Assembly (NCBI GenBank): GCA_030710605.1
Contig: CP092863.1
Span: 113,088,010-113,152,009, forward strand
Direction of reading: 5' to 3'
Length of the DNA stretch: 64,000 nt
From: Cordylochernes scorpioides
Taxonomy: Eukaryota > Arthropoda > Arachnida > Pseudoscorpiones > Chernetidae
Position numbers and translations under genes: made by a program. Shown piece by piece: positions 1 to 11,300 of the stretch (within the stretch, counting starts at the first letter, position 1; each line of letters begins with the position of its first letter). The notes under the pieces were generated by a model. The model was not told where the DNA came from. It saw only the letters and a program-made list of their open reading frames with translations, and made no database searches.

Positions 1-1535
1 GAGGCAATTTTCCAGTTTTCCAGGAGTTATTGAAAATATCAAGAAGTATTTCTTTGCCATTTTTGCCCAAGTTTGATATCATTTGGCCATGGATTCCATC
101 TGGCCCAGGAGTCTTGTTTAGGTCAGTGTTTTCTAATGCATAATCTAGCTCTTTCATATTGATTTTTTCATGGAAAATATTATGAGTGCTGGTGAAATTT
201 TTACAGTCATGAATAATCTTTCGGGCCTTTTTTTCAACTTTCTTATCTTTTATTTCGAATTTGATTTTACTACTTATTTGATATGAATTACCTAAAAGAT
301 TAGCAGCATTTTTGTCATTAGTTGCTGGGGTACCATCCGTATTCTTAATCATATTTGTGTTTTCAGTTTGTGGCTGGGCTCTGTCAATTTGTTTTGCCAA
401 ATGCCAAAGTTTTGTATTCGGGTTTCTTGGGTTCAGGTTTTCACAAGTTTGTTTCCATTTTTCCCTTTTCATATTTACGTATAACCTTTTTATTTTTGCA
501 TTCACAATGTTCAGTTCAGTTCTACAATTTGTTTGGTTTTGGGTGCACTTTTTTTGTAGTTCATTTCTTTTAGTTATAAGTGTTTGAATATCTTTTGCCT
601 GGTGTGTATAATTTGGAATCCATTTCTTAATATTACCTCTTGGTATTGAAACTTTGGCTGCTTTAATAATGGTGTTTTTGAAAGATATCCAATTTTGTTC
701 CAGATCTTTTATTCTAGTGGGTGCTTTTCTAAAGTCTTCATTGGTGTTTTTCTGATAAAGATTCCAATTAGCCTTTTTGAAGTTCCAGAATTTTTCTTTA
801 ATTGAGCTGGTTTTGGTCTTGGTGCTAATTTCTATCAAAATAGGCAAATGATCACTTCCAATACTTTTTAATATTTGCCATTTGCATTTGTGGAAAATGT
901 CAGGACTGGAGAAACTTATATCAAGTGCTTGTGCAGTATTATAGCTGTAGGAATGGTGGGTGGGATTCCCATCATTTAAGCACATGAAGGCATTGTCGTC
1001 AAATATGTTTGAAAGTATTTTGCCTCTTGGGTTTGGCATGGAACATCCCCATAGTTGATGTTTGGCATTAAGGTCACCTACAATAATTGTGTTGTCTGTA
1101 AGAAATTGAGCCATTGTTCCATCGTCAATAAGTTTATTGTTTGGTGGGTGATACATATTGAATATGTTGATGGTTTTGTTTTGACTGAGGTAGACTTTGA
1201 TACCTTGGGCTTCGAGGTCTGATGTGTTTGGAATATTAATGGCTATGTCTTCATAGTACAAATTCTTGATTAAAAATGCAAGGCCACCCCCTTCTTTATT
1301 TCTGTCTTTTCTGAGGATATTATAGTTTTTATATTTGAGATTGTACTTTTCATTTAATTTGGTTTCCTGTAAGGCTATAATTTGTATCTTTTGTTTTTCA
1401 GCTATTTCCATTATTTCTTCTAATTTTATTTTTGTTGCTGTTGAGCACAATCCATTTATGTTGCACTGCAAAATTCTCAATTGCTTGGAAGCTGCAAAGT
1501 TAGAAGTTTGTGGAGACTGTATTATACTTATCGGA
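1..1535 (-). mobile_element. LINE ORF2 fragment: endonuclease plus start of reverse transcriptase (Jockey-like)
   Basis: Read on the minus strand, one frame stays open from about 1535 to the left edge. It begins with an apurinic-like endonuclease domain: LRILQCNINGL near 1480-1448, ALQETKL near 1375-1355, GDLNAKHQLWG at about 1078-1046 and SDHLPI near 860. A linker follows, then the opening of the reverse transcriptase, with NKTPGPDGIHG near 117-85. This is the usual order of a non-LTR retrotransposon ORF2. I checked three of the motifs and all fall in the same frame, so no break is visible. The element continues beyond the left edge, so the RT catalytic motif cannot be seen. Assignment to the Jockey superfamily is inferred from motif wording; another APE-type clade is possible. 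Confidence 0.9.
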
Positions 1536-1616
1536 CAGAACCCTCTACCTAAGTCCTGACCGCGCCCCCTGTTTATTCTGCGCGACGGGCGATGCAGCAT
1601 GCAAATCAACATCTGA

Positions 1617-1885
1617 TCTCATGGAATGGGGTATAGGGGTGCAGCTTTCGTTGATCATGGCATTATGATCCAGGCACACTTTGGTGAAAGTCTGACTTTG
1701 CCTGTAGTTTGAGGCCGTTCCTAACATGGAAGCAGACGCCTTTGCTGCCGACTCTAACATGAGTACAGACGCAGCTCCTCCGTATCCCTGGAGTGGGACC
1801 CTTGCTGAGGTCTATCAACTGGGTCAGTTGAAGTCAGGATTTTTAAAGAGGTCTACTCCTCTTCTAACAATGCTGCTGTTGGTCC
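1617..1885 (+). repeat. Dispersed repeat R1, copy 1
   Basis: The stretch containing GTGCAGCTTTCGTTGATCAT, followed by AGGCCGTTCCTAACATGGAA and later CCCTGGAGTGGGACC, recurs inverted at 7795-8050. The two copies differ by scattered substitutions. No ends or coding potential were identified, so the class is unknown. The remainder of 1536-2005 shows nothing recognisable. Confidence 0.7.
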
Positions 1886-2005
1886 GCGACTGCTTATTCG
1901 TCAGAGTTATTCTGCTTGTTTCGCAGCTGGCCTTCATATCTGAAGGTCGTTCCCCTATCCGCCACCTGGGGACGCACCCTATAGCAGTCAGCTCTGCCAA
2001 GGGGA

Positions 2006-3510
2006 GTATGTTCTACTGTAGAGAGGTGTCCTCTAGCTGGAGTGTCCTCTCATGGAGTATGTTCTACTGTAGAGAGGTGTCCTCTAGCGCGAGTGTCCTC
2101 TCATGGAGTATGTTCTACTGTAGAGAGGTGTCCTCTCATGGAGTATGTTCTACTGTAGAGAGGTGTCCACTAGCGGGAATGTCCTCTCATAGAGTATGTT
2201 CTTCTGTAGAGAGGTGTCCACTAGCGGGAATGTCCTCTCATAGAGTATGTTCTTCTGTAGAGAGGTGTCCACTAGCGGGAATGTCCTCTCATAGAGTATG
2301 TTCTTCTGTAGAGAGGTGTCCACTAGCGGGAATGTCCTCTCATAGAGTATGTTCTTCTGTAGAGAGGTGTCCACTAGCGGGAATGTCCTCTCATAGAGTA
2401 TGTTCTTCTGTAGAGAGGTGTCCACTAGCGGGAATGTCCTCTCATAGAGTATGTTCTTCTGTAGAGAGGTGTCTACTAGCGGGAATGTCCTCTCATGGAG
2501 TATGTTCTACTGTAGAGAGGTGTCCACTAGCGGGAATGTCCTCTCATGGAGTATGTTCTACTGTAGAGAGGTGTCCTCTAGTGGGAATGTCCTCTCATGG
2601 AGTATGTTCTACTGTAGAGAGGTGTCCTCTAGCTGGAGTGTCCTCTCATGGAGTATGTTCTACTGTAGAGAGGTGTCCTCTAGCGCGAGTGTCCTCTCAT
2701 GGAGTATGTTCTACTGTAGAGAGGTGTCCACTAGCGGGAATGTCCTCTCATGGAGTATGTTCTACTGTAGAGAGGTGTCCTCTAGTGGGAATGTCCTCTC
2801 GTGGAGTATGTTCTACTGTAGAGAGGTGTCCTCTCATGGAGTATGTTCTACTGTAGAGAGGTGTCCTCTCATGGAGTATGTTCTACTGTAGAGAGGTGTC
2901 CTCTAGCGGGAGTGTCCTCTCATGGAGTATGTTCTACTGTAGAGAGGTTTCCTCTAGCTGGAGTGTCCTCTCATGGAGTATGTTCTACTGTAGAGAGGTT
3001 TCCTCTAGCGCGAGTGTCCTCTCATGGAGTATGTTCTACTGTAGAGAGGTGTCCTCTAGCTGGAGTGTCCTCTCATGGAGTATGTTCTACTGTAGAGAGG
3101 TGTCCTCTAGCGCGAGTGTCCTCTCATGGAGTATGTTTTTCTGTAGAGAGGTGTCCACTAGCGGGAATGTCCTCTCATAGAGTATGTTCTTCTGTAGAGA
3201 GGTGTCCACTAGCGGGAATGTCCTCTCATGGAGTATGTTCTACTGTAGAGAGGTGTCCTCTAGTGGGAATGTCCTCTCATGGAGTATGTTCTACTGTAGA
3301 GAGGTGTCCTCTAGCTGGAGTGTCCTCTCATGGAGTATGTTCTACTGTAGAGAGGTGTCCTCTCATGGAGTATGTACTACTGTAGAGAGGTTTCCTCTAG
3401 CTGGAGTGTCCTCTCATGGAGTATGTTCTACTGTAGAGAGGTGTCCTCTCTTGGAGTATGTTCTACTGTAGAGAGGTGTCCTCTCTTGGAGTATGTTCTA
3501 CTATAATATT
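2006..3510. repeat. 51-bp minisatellite derived from a pogo-like MITE terminus
   Basis: About thirty tandem units of roughly 51 bp, each containing GGAGTATGTTCTACTGTAGA and GAGGTGTCCTCTAGC, with shortened units of about 35 bp near 2120, 2830-2880, 3360 and 3440-3490. Read in reverse, a unit is CAGTAGAACATACTCC, then ATGAGAGGACA, then GAGGACACCTCTCTACA. This is the terminal sequence of the MITEs at 8642-8802 and 32895-33074. The 51-bp unit is a multiple of three and lacks stops in some frames, so long repetitive reading frames arise; I do not regard them as genes. Confidence 0.93.
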
Positions 3511-3556
3511 AAATAACTATGACAAGTTTATAAACTAAACTGGTGTATGTGTGCAG

Positions 3557-3642
3557 GAGTCCACAATGTGGAGTTTATCTTGACCGGAGCCATGAGGCAA
3601 AAGTTGGACTTTGAGTCCTTTGTCATCTCAGGTCCTGCCTAG
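3557..3642 (+). CDS. Candidate terminal coding exon of an unidentified gene
   Basis: A plausible splice acceptor (ATGTGTGCAG, ending at 3556) is followed by a frame that encodes VHNVEFILTGAMRQKLDFES, then FVISGPA and a TAG at 3640-3642. The residues look like a natural protein end rather than random translation. About 1.3 kb of AT-rich, UTR-like sequence with an AATAAA near 4922 follows. Upstream exons would lie left of the minisatellite or beyond the left edge. I do not recognise the protein. It could be chance, since it is only 27 codons. Confidence 0.35.
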
Positions 3643-3873
3643 TCCTCATCACTGTCATCATGCAATGAGTTGTTATTTTGTTTGTATAAAGATGTTTTTT
3701 TTTTTCTTTTTATAAAGAATTATCACTTAAAATGTTTTTTTTTTTTTTTAAGATAAAAGTAAATAATGTATATATGGCTTTTGTATAGTTCTTTGAAAAA
3801 TATTTTTTATTATTGATTCTATAAATATACATTATATAACATTTTTTTATATAAAAAGGAACTATTTTGTAAT

Positions 3874-3908
<35 letters not shown>

Positions 3909-4940
3909 TATAGAGAGATTTTGAGAGTGTGTGGCATTATAATTTTTTTTTTTTGTTACTGATTTATTTTTTATTTTTTTCTCATCTCGCTTTCATCATC
4001 ACTTATTCTGTCATCATCATCCTTGCTCAATATTTATTATTTTTTTCTTCCCCTCACAGACCATTGAGATCGTGCGCCACCATTGGAGAGCTATTTGCAT
4101 ACTGCCTCATCTCTCATTCTGTATAGAATTACAACCAATATATAGTGTCACAAAACAACGAAGAAATTATTGCAGAGCACTTGTAAATATTTTTGTACTA
4201 CATATATATATATATATATAGCACTTTTTTTTTTTTTTTTTGGCTCTCTCTCTGTAAATAGAAACTTTGGACCACTTTGCCACTCAGGAAACAAACCTAA
4301 ATATGCAATTATATATGTAAATAGATTCTGGTCAGAGACAGCACTAACTGGAAGGTTTAACTAACATTGCTAAAAAAAAAAAGATCTCCTTTTCTAAGTC
4401 TTTTAAGTTCTGTTAAGGGATTTAAGTTCTAACCTTTGTTGCATATATTGGCTGCAGTATGTAATTTAAAAGAGGAATGCTGCCTCCTCTTTCTTTTTTC
4501 AACTTTTTAAGTTTTTGATCTCTTCCAGTAACCTTGTACACCAGTTACAAACAGTATTGGTCTGTACTTTTGTATCATTGTGAGATAGATTATTTTTGTA
4601 CACATTTTGTAAATAATGTATTTTTAAGAAGAAGATGGGCAAGCACAAAAGCCACTAATATAATCATTAAAATTTATTTTTTAAGATATATATATAAGCA
4701 ATGTGTCATCATCTATATACATCATCATCCCCACAAGTGCTATGTACAGTACAGCTTGGTCAGTTGGTGCCTCATCTCCCGGCCTGCACAACATTTTACT
4801 GATGGTTACAAACACATATTTGCATCTATATATCTACTATAATTTAATGTTCTCTACTATTACTGTGACCTAAATCAGCATTGAGTTCATTAGCTAATTA
4901 GTGTCCAGTATTTTTTAAATTAAATAAACAAAAGTTTCAT
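3643..4940 (+). other. AT-rich 3'-UTR-like region
   Basis: Long T and A runs, TA microsatellites (3879-3905, 4204-4220) and no convincing coding. An AATAAA near 4922-4927 could end a transcript from the candidate exon just upstream. This reading is an inference. Confidence 0.3.
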
Positions 4941-4949
4941 ACTAAATAT

Positions 4950-5225
4950 AAAAGTCTTTGCCGCTCCCAAGCCTGGATGAAAAAGGAGGCGGGGGAGCAG
5001 TAAGAAGAGCTAGCAAACCTGGGCTCAGCTGGCCCGGCTGATAGCACCCTGTAAGGACTCCAGGGATACAGGATGAGTCTGTACTCCATGTTAGGAGTGG
5101 CTGTATATGGCATCTGTTCCTCATGTCAGAAGTGGACATTTCATATTGGAGCTAAGTTGACCTGACACTGAGTATGCTCCCAGTCTTAATAAAAAAGCGG
5201 ACACATTCTACTTCACCCAGTCTTG
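4950..5225 (+). repeat. Dispersed repeat R2, copy 1
   Basis: Starts around CCCAAGCCTGGATGAAAAAG, contains GGCTGATAGCACCCTGTAAG, and ends near TCTACTTCACCCAGTC. Homologous copies lie at 9420-9680 (plus) and 25400-25705 (minus). The copies share ends at the CACCCAGTC side, suggesting a defined element of roughly 260-300 bp of unknown class. Confidence 0.75.
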
Positions 5226-6177
5226 ATTGTCGTCAGAAGAAAGCATGGCTTCAATTCTTAGTTCTTTTGTTTGGGAGGAGGGGGGTAATCACAAAATATA
5301 TTTTCCATTCTATCTGTATTCTGGGAGATGTATTTAGGAATTGATGTTATTTATTGTGTTGTATTATAGGGACTATCTTATTGTGTAATGGTGAATTTTA
5401 ACAGCCTGAGGACAGTTCATTACGGACACATTTAAAAGTTTAATTATGGAATTTGTGTATGCTTTACACAAGGGGATATAAGAAACAACAAAATTTAATA
5501 ATTCTTGTCCTGTCACATGTGCTAGGACTATGGGCAATACATATGTGAAAAAAACAGTACAAAAGTGAAATTGCACTGGGATCAGGTGGATAAATTGAGA
5601 AAAAGGTATCTCCTGATTGTGCAACTAAGCCATCTGTCAATTACTGTTTCGGGCTGTTTTCCCTCATCAGCGTGGGGCAGGGTGTACTTCAATGACTAAA
5701 AAAAGCTGGTTTTTGGGGCATCCTGAAAAATCATGAAACAGGTATTTAAGGCCAGAAGGGCATGACAACGCCAAACTATGTGAAAAATGGAATAATGGTG
5801 AAATTGTAATGGATTCAGGTGGATACAATAAGGCATCTCCTGATTGTGTAACAACAGGGAAGACTATTCCTCCCTTTATTTCTCTACACTCTGAATCTTA
5901 CACTTTTGATATTTATAATTAAAAACTCAACTCCGAGACCTACCTTTCAGCAAGGGACCATATTAACAAACTACAACTGATAAGGAACCATGAGATAGTT
6001 TCCATCATCTTGGTACCAAATAGAAAACCCCAAAAAACAGACCCTCCAACTAAACAGAAGGAAGTCGACACAGTTGGCCAGATGGAAATCTGGTCACCTG
6101 TGCCCTCTAGTCTATAAAGAGGAGCCCAAAAGCTTCCCCATGTGTACTAGGTGAAAACCGAAGAGGCCACTCCCCAA
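5226..6177. repeat. Foldback-element debris and the first part of an interrupted LINE tail
   Basis: Sequences such as GGCATCTCCTGATTGTG and TTGTAATGGATTCAGGTGGA recur in inverted form at 7350-7690, marking remnants of one foldback family. The end of the stretch (about 6130-6177) matches a repeat that resumes after the 569-bp insertion at 6191-6759 and is seen uninterrupted at 54790-54965. No gene is visible. Confidence 0.5.
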
Positions 6178-6190
6178 CATATACTAAATT

Positions 6191-6759
6191 AAAAATAAAA
6201 AAGGCATCTCCTGACCAGGAGCACATGTGCTTTTTAGATGGCAGAGCACCATCTAGTGGAGCAAAAATAAACTAAATGTTTATTTAGCTTGCTCCGTGAT
6301 ATTTGGCCAACCCTCTGCCATCTAAAAAGCACATGTGCTCGTGGTCAGGAGATGCCTTTTTTATTTTTAATATCAACACCTGACCCACTTATCTTTTATT
6401 TTTTTCTTTTTTTTTTTCATGTGTTAAGCGTCTTTACGCAAATTTGGCCTTAAATGCCCATTTTCTGATTTCTCGGGAAGCCATTGGGACCAAAAATCTT
6501 TTTTGGTCGCAGTGGTTACAGCCTTCTCCACGCTGACGAGCGCCAACAGCGCGAAACGCATTCGTGGATGGCTTTTCTTGATAAATCAAGAAATTGGGTT
6601 GGCCAAATATCACGGAGCAAGCTAACTAAACATTTAGTTTATTTTTGCTCCACTAGATGGCGCTCTGCCATCTAAAAAGCACATGTGCTCGTGGTCAGGA
6701 GATGCCTTTTTTATTTTTAATATCAACACCTGACCCACTTATCTTTTATTTTATTTTTT
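6191..6759. mobile_element. 569-bp inverted-repeat insertion with 13-bp target duplication
   Basis: CATATACTAAATT occurs at 6178-6190 and again at 6760-6772, and removing the interval restores the repeat seen uninterrupted at 54790-54965. The insert carries AAAGGCATCTCCTGACCAGG at its left and the inverse AGGAGATGCCTTTTTTATTT at its right. An extra internal copy of the right end sits at about 6300-6400. It has no coding capacity that I can see. The long target duplication is more like retrotransposition than a typical cut-and-paste MITE. Confidence 0.75.
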
Positions 6760-7139
6760 CATATACTAAATTGTATTGGAAAGGACAAATGATCCCCTGT
6801 ACAGAGAACCAAGAAGAGTTCCTGAACTTCTTTATGAGCACAACCTCCAAGATCTTGTCTAATTTAGACTAATAAAAGGATATATAAGTAAAAAAAATAA
6901 TAATAATAATTAAAAACTCATTAAAATAATGAATTTCCCAAAATGCACACCTCTATGTGTAGAATTCGCTGATCAGTGAATATGCCATAGCTTTGGAAAG
7001 TTCAGAAACCCATGGTACTCTTCAAAAAAGAGGCAACATCAATTTAGTGATATCCAAACGGGGTAATTTCTAAATTCAGCTAAAAAAAAAAAGATTAGGA
7101 AAAAGGCATTTCTTAATTTATCAACCTTTTTTTAAAAAT

Positions 7140-7345
7140 TATTATCCCTAGTACACGTGGTATAGGCCACGATAATCATGGTGGTTAGAGGTTGATGACA
7201 GCTTTTACTGTAAGTGCATCACATGTCCACACATGTGAAAAGCAGTTCGACTTTTGCACTTACAATTGTGCCAGATCCCCGTTTGGTTACTTGCATTCGT
7301 TGGTGGGGTTGGACTTTTGTAAGAATCATGGGCCATTGGAGCATT
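7140..7345 (-). mobile_element. SINE fragment (tRNA-derived family)
   Basis: Matches the body and tail of the full SINE at 19411-19721, including ACCACATGT repeats, GCAGTTCGACTTTTGCACTT and GGTGGGGTTGGACTTTTG. The tRNA-like head with the B box is absent. Confidence 0.85.
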
Positions 7346-7700
7346 ATTTATCAACCTGATCCCATTACAATTTCACTTATGTAGTTTTTCATAGCTTGGT
7401 GTTCTCATGCCCTTTACAGCCTTAAATACCACCCATTCCTTGATTTTTAAGGATGCCCCAAAGAAAAGTTTTTTTGGTCGTTGAGGTAAAGCTTGCACCA
7501 TGTTGTTGAGGTCAAACCGTCTGAATGGGAACATGTTTATCTTTTCTTTATTAATTGAGAAAGGGTATTTGGCCAATTCTGGAATAATAGAAAAAAAAAA
7601 TTTAACGATTAGTTGATATTTATTCTGACAGATGGCGCAAGCTATCAGTAACTTTTAGTTGCACGATCAGATGTCTTTCTTTCAATATATCACCCTGATC
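7346..7700. repeat. Foldback element remnant
   Basis: Inverted partner of the 5560-5860 region: CTGATCCCATTACAATTTCA here against GAAATTGTAATGGATTCAGG there. No transposase or other coding is visible. Confidence 0.5.
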
Positions 7701-7794
7701 CAAGTACCATTTCATTTTGGTGCAAATGTTTTCATAAAAAAATATATATTATTGATGCCAACATCATCAATTAAGCTCTATTTTCCGGCTTCCA

Positions 7795-8050
7795 ACTACA
7801 GCAGCATTGTTAAAATAGGAGTAGACTGAGTTCATCTGACCTGGTTGATGGACCTCAGCAAAGGTCCCACTCCAGGGATACGTAGGAGCTGTGTCTGTAC
7901 TCATGTTAGAGTCAGCAGCAAAGGCGTCTACTTCCATGTAAGGAACGGCCTCAAACTACAGGCAAAGTCAAACTTTCACCAAAGTGTCCCTGGATCATAG
8001 TGCCATGATCAACGAAAGCTGCACCCCTACACTCCATTCCATACTCATGG
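7795..8050 (-). repeat. Dispersed repeat R1, copy 2
   Basis: Inverse of 1617-1885, sharing GGTCCCACTCCAGGGATACG and GATCAACGAAAGCTGCACCC. Lies downstream of the last recognised MED19 exon. Confidence 0.7.
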
Positions 8051-8264
8051 AATTCGTGTAATCTTTACACAAGGGGATAAGAAACAACAACAAGATGCTG
8101 CTATGATAAGTCACAATTTGGAATATATATTATAAACACAAGGTAATAAGACCAAATAAATCAATAGTGTGTGAAGATGCTGCTAGAGTATCACTGACTT
8201 CTCTAATGGCCAGTCTAGCAACCCAGCAGCAACTTGGAGAGTGTAGGTCAGGTTATCACAGAAA

Positions 8265-8377
8265 TTATACCTTTTTCTTCTTCTTTTCTTTTTTCTTCTT
8301 TTTACGCTCCTTGTCATCATCGTGACGTTTCCCCTTCTTGTGCTTCTTCTCGTGGTTTCCTTCAGAGGCTCCGCCAT
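8265..8377 (-). CDS. MED19: MED19 exon 5 (basic tail)
   Basis: Follows the acceptor GTGTTTACAG and encodes DGGASEGNHEKKHKKGKRHD, DDKERKKKKKEKKKKK. It can end in two ways: read-through gives a Val codon and TAA at 8267-8265, or AAG followed by GTATAA (8270-8265) is a splice donor leading to a last exon. Relatives usually continue with a short NRHSPDHPG-like tail. I searched the minus strand down to about 4900 and did not find one, so the final residues are uncertain. Confidence 0.88.
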
Positions 8378-11300
8378 CTGTAAACACATGGTTTAACACA
8401 CTGTATAGAGACAGTATATATGTGGCTACAATGGCTTTTTTAAAGAAACGAATGAAGAGAAATTTTATAAAAGGACCGTAACACCATGGAGTGGAACCAA
8501 TCATGTTGTATATACAAGGTAATAAGACCCAATCCAAATTGGTGAGCAATACAGAATGATTTCTATTTTAGTTTCAAAATACTTTTTATTTTTAGGGTAT
8601 TTTTAATCGGTATGAAAGGAAAGAGCAAGATTTTATTAATACAGTAGAACATACTCCATGAGTGGACACCTCTCTACAAAGAACAGCTTTCATTTACAAA
8701 AATGGCCATTTTTACTATTTAGCAGCTCTCTGGTAAGAGGAAACCTCTCTACAAAGAACACTTTAGCTCGCAATTAGGTCTCTTTTACAGGGGGTTTTAC
8801 TGTATTATTATTTTTTTTTTACATTTAAACCTATTTATTTAATTTTTAAAAGACAAAAATAAGAGAATTTAAGACTTTATTTTTACATGTTGCTCTAGCA
8901 AATGTTGTGTTAAGCACAAGGGCTGTATCTCTGTAAGACAAGCATGTCAAACTCAAATCCTAACACGGGCCAAATAAAAAAGTAATAAGATTATGTGGGC
9001 CGCAAAAAAAGAAAACAAGTAATTAAATTTTTATAGTAACATTTATGTAGGTTTATTTTAAAAAATACTAATAAGAAAAAAGAAAGTAAAGTTAATATTT
9101 TTTCCCTGATATTTGGCATCTCTTTTCTGCTACCATCTTTCCTACTTATTCTATAAATTTTTTAATTAAAATATATTGTCTGGTGGGCCGCAAATTTATT
9201 CGTTGTGGGCCGCATGAGGCCCGCGGGCCGCGAGTTTGACATGCTTGCTGTAAGACATTTGTTAAGGGTTGGTGACTACAGCTCTCTGACCAAAGTTATC
9301 TCTATACAAGGTGGGGGCTACAATTTGGATTATACATAGGGAGGTGACAAGATCACATCTAACTTAACAAAATGTTTCATTAATTTGCTAACTTATATTT
9401 CTACTAATCTGTTTCTACTAAACTCTGCCTTTTCCAGTCCCAAGCCCGGATGAAAAAGAAGAAGAAGAAGCAGTAATAAGCTTGCTAAAAAACTTGGGCT
9501 CATGTTGCCTGGCTGATAGTACCCTGTAAGGGATACAGGATGTACTTCATGTTAAGAGCGGCTACACATGGCTTCTGTTCCTCGTGTCAGAGGCGGCCCT
9601 TTCATATTGGAGCCAAGTGCTGCTGAGTAGTGTTCCCAGTCTTAATGACAAAGACATTCTACTTCACCCAGTCATGATGGATGTCTAAGATAAGTAATCA
9701 TTATCAAGAGCAAAATAAACCTTTGAGAATAACAATATATTTTGTTATAACACACAACAGTTATCAATTTCAACAGTACTGGACCAGTTGGGAATATATC
9801 ACAGGTTTTTAAAAAAAGTGATTCACAATTTGGATTATAGATTATAAACACAAGGTAATAAGACACTAAATCCAAATAAATATATAGTGTGTGACATTTT
9901 GGTAACAGCGTTGTTATCATCTTTAGACAAAAGTACTGAAAATGAGAAAAAATATCTTAAATAAATTTTAAAAATATGCTGTGATATTTTTTTCTCATTC
10001 AGTACTTTTGTATGATAGTAACAATGCTGTTACTGAAACATCACATTATTTATTTATATGGATTTGGTGTCTTGAATATTTGACACTATTATAGACGCGT
10101 ATGATTATTTTGAAAATTAAACAATTTCCACTGCCCTTACTGCAATGGAAAAATTAATGGGAGGACCTGGCTCATTAGTGGTAAACCCTCCCAGTGGTTT
10201 CGCCAGTTTAATCTACCTGGGAGGGTTCACCACTGATGAGCCAGGCCCTCCCTTTAATTTTTCCATTACAGTAAGGGCAGTAGAAAATTGTTTAATTTTC
10301 AAAAGAATCATACGCATCTATAATAGTTTCAAATATTGATAACAGATGGCGCACTGACACATCATAATATATTAGCTTGTGTTTATCACAGGTTTTACTT
10401 CACCCACACACAATCATGGTCGTCAAATCTCCATTGATGAGATCTACTCAGCACATCAAGGCTAGATATGATTGTTGAGTGGAGATAAGAAAGACTAATC
10501 TGTAGGTTATCCCTCACCTTGCTGGGAATCCTGGGAAGGAGTGTCTCCCGGCTTGTGCTTATGTTTCTTGTGCTTGTGCTTCTTCTTCTGTGGGATCTGG
10601 GTGCTGGTGGGCCTCATCTGCTCTGGGATCTGTTGGGACACACCCACTGGTGACATAACAACACTCCACATGGCAGTGGGGTGGATTATAGGATAAATTA
10701 CTGTTAGAATGATTTGGTTGGAATTTGGAAGACTTCTGAACTATAGTCCATTAAATTAAAGGAGATAATTTGGCTGAAATTTTTTTTAAATGGCTGAATT
10801 ATAAGGATTTTTGAGCAAAAATATCATTGGTTATATACTCATGGATAAAACTAAAAGAAGTTGAAAGTCCGACGTTGCTGGCTGTCTATTTTTTCACTTT
10901 TTTTTGAAGGAGACAGAGGCTGTTCACACTTGTTTATCTTGTGTGTCTTCAATAAAGGTCACTGTAATATATTTCAGAGTTATTGTCTGAATCCCGATAT
11001 ACATGTTGAAAGATACAACTTCCTTAAGTTTTTTCCATGAGTGTATCTTTCAGAGTTATTGTCTCAATCCCGATATACATGCTAAAAGGTACAACTTTCT
11101 TAAGTTTTGTTCATGAGTGTACATTCAATTAGCTAATAAATTTGAGATTTGAAAAAAATATATATATATATATTGATTGTTGACCTATAGTAGGCAAAAT
11201 TAAAGTAAATGAATTGGGGCCTAGATTTTAAAAAATAAAATAAACAAATTGTTGAATGATAGTTGTTTAAATTAAAGTAGGTCATTTGAGGTTTATATAA

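Noticed and set aside
1726-3471. Reading frames of 95-376 codons with repeated CSTVERCPLAG-like units
   Set aside because: Translations of the 51-bp minisatellite made from a MITE end.
8183-8389. 68-codon minus-strand frame overlapping MED19 exon 5 (MCLQMAEPLKETTRRSTRRG)
   Set aside because: It is a different frame from the spliced MED19 product, whose frame is fixed by upstream exons.
9437-9480. GATGAAAAAGAAGAAGAAGAAGC as a last MED19 coding piece
   Set aside because: It is on the plus strand and belongs to the dispersed repeat R2, also found at 4950 and 25400.
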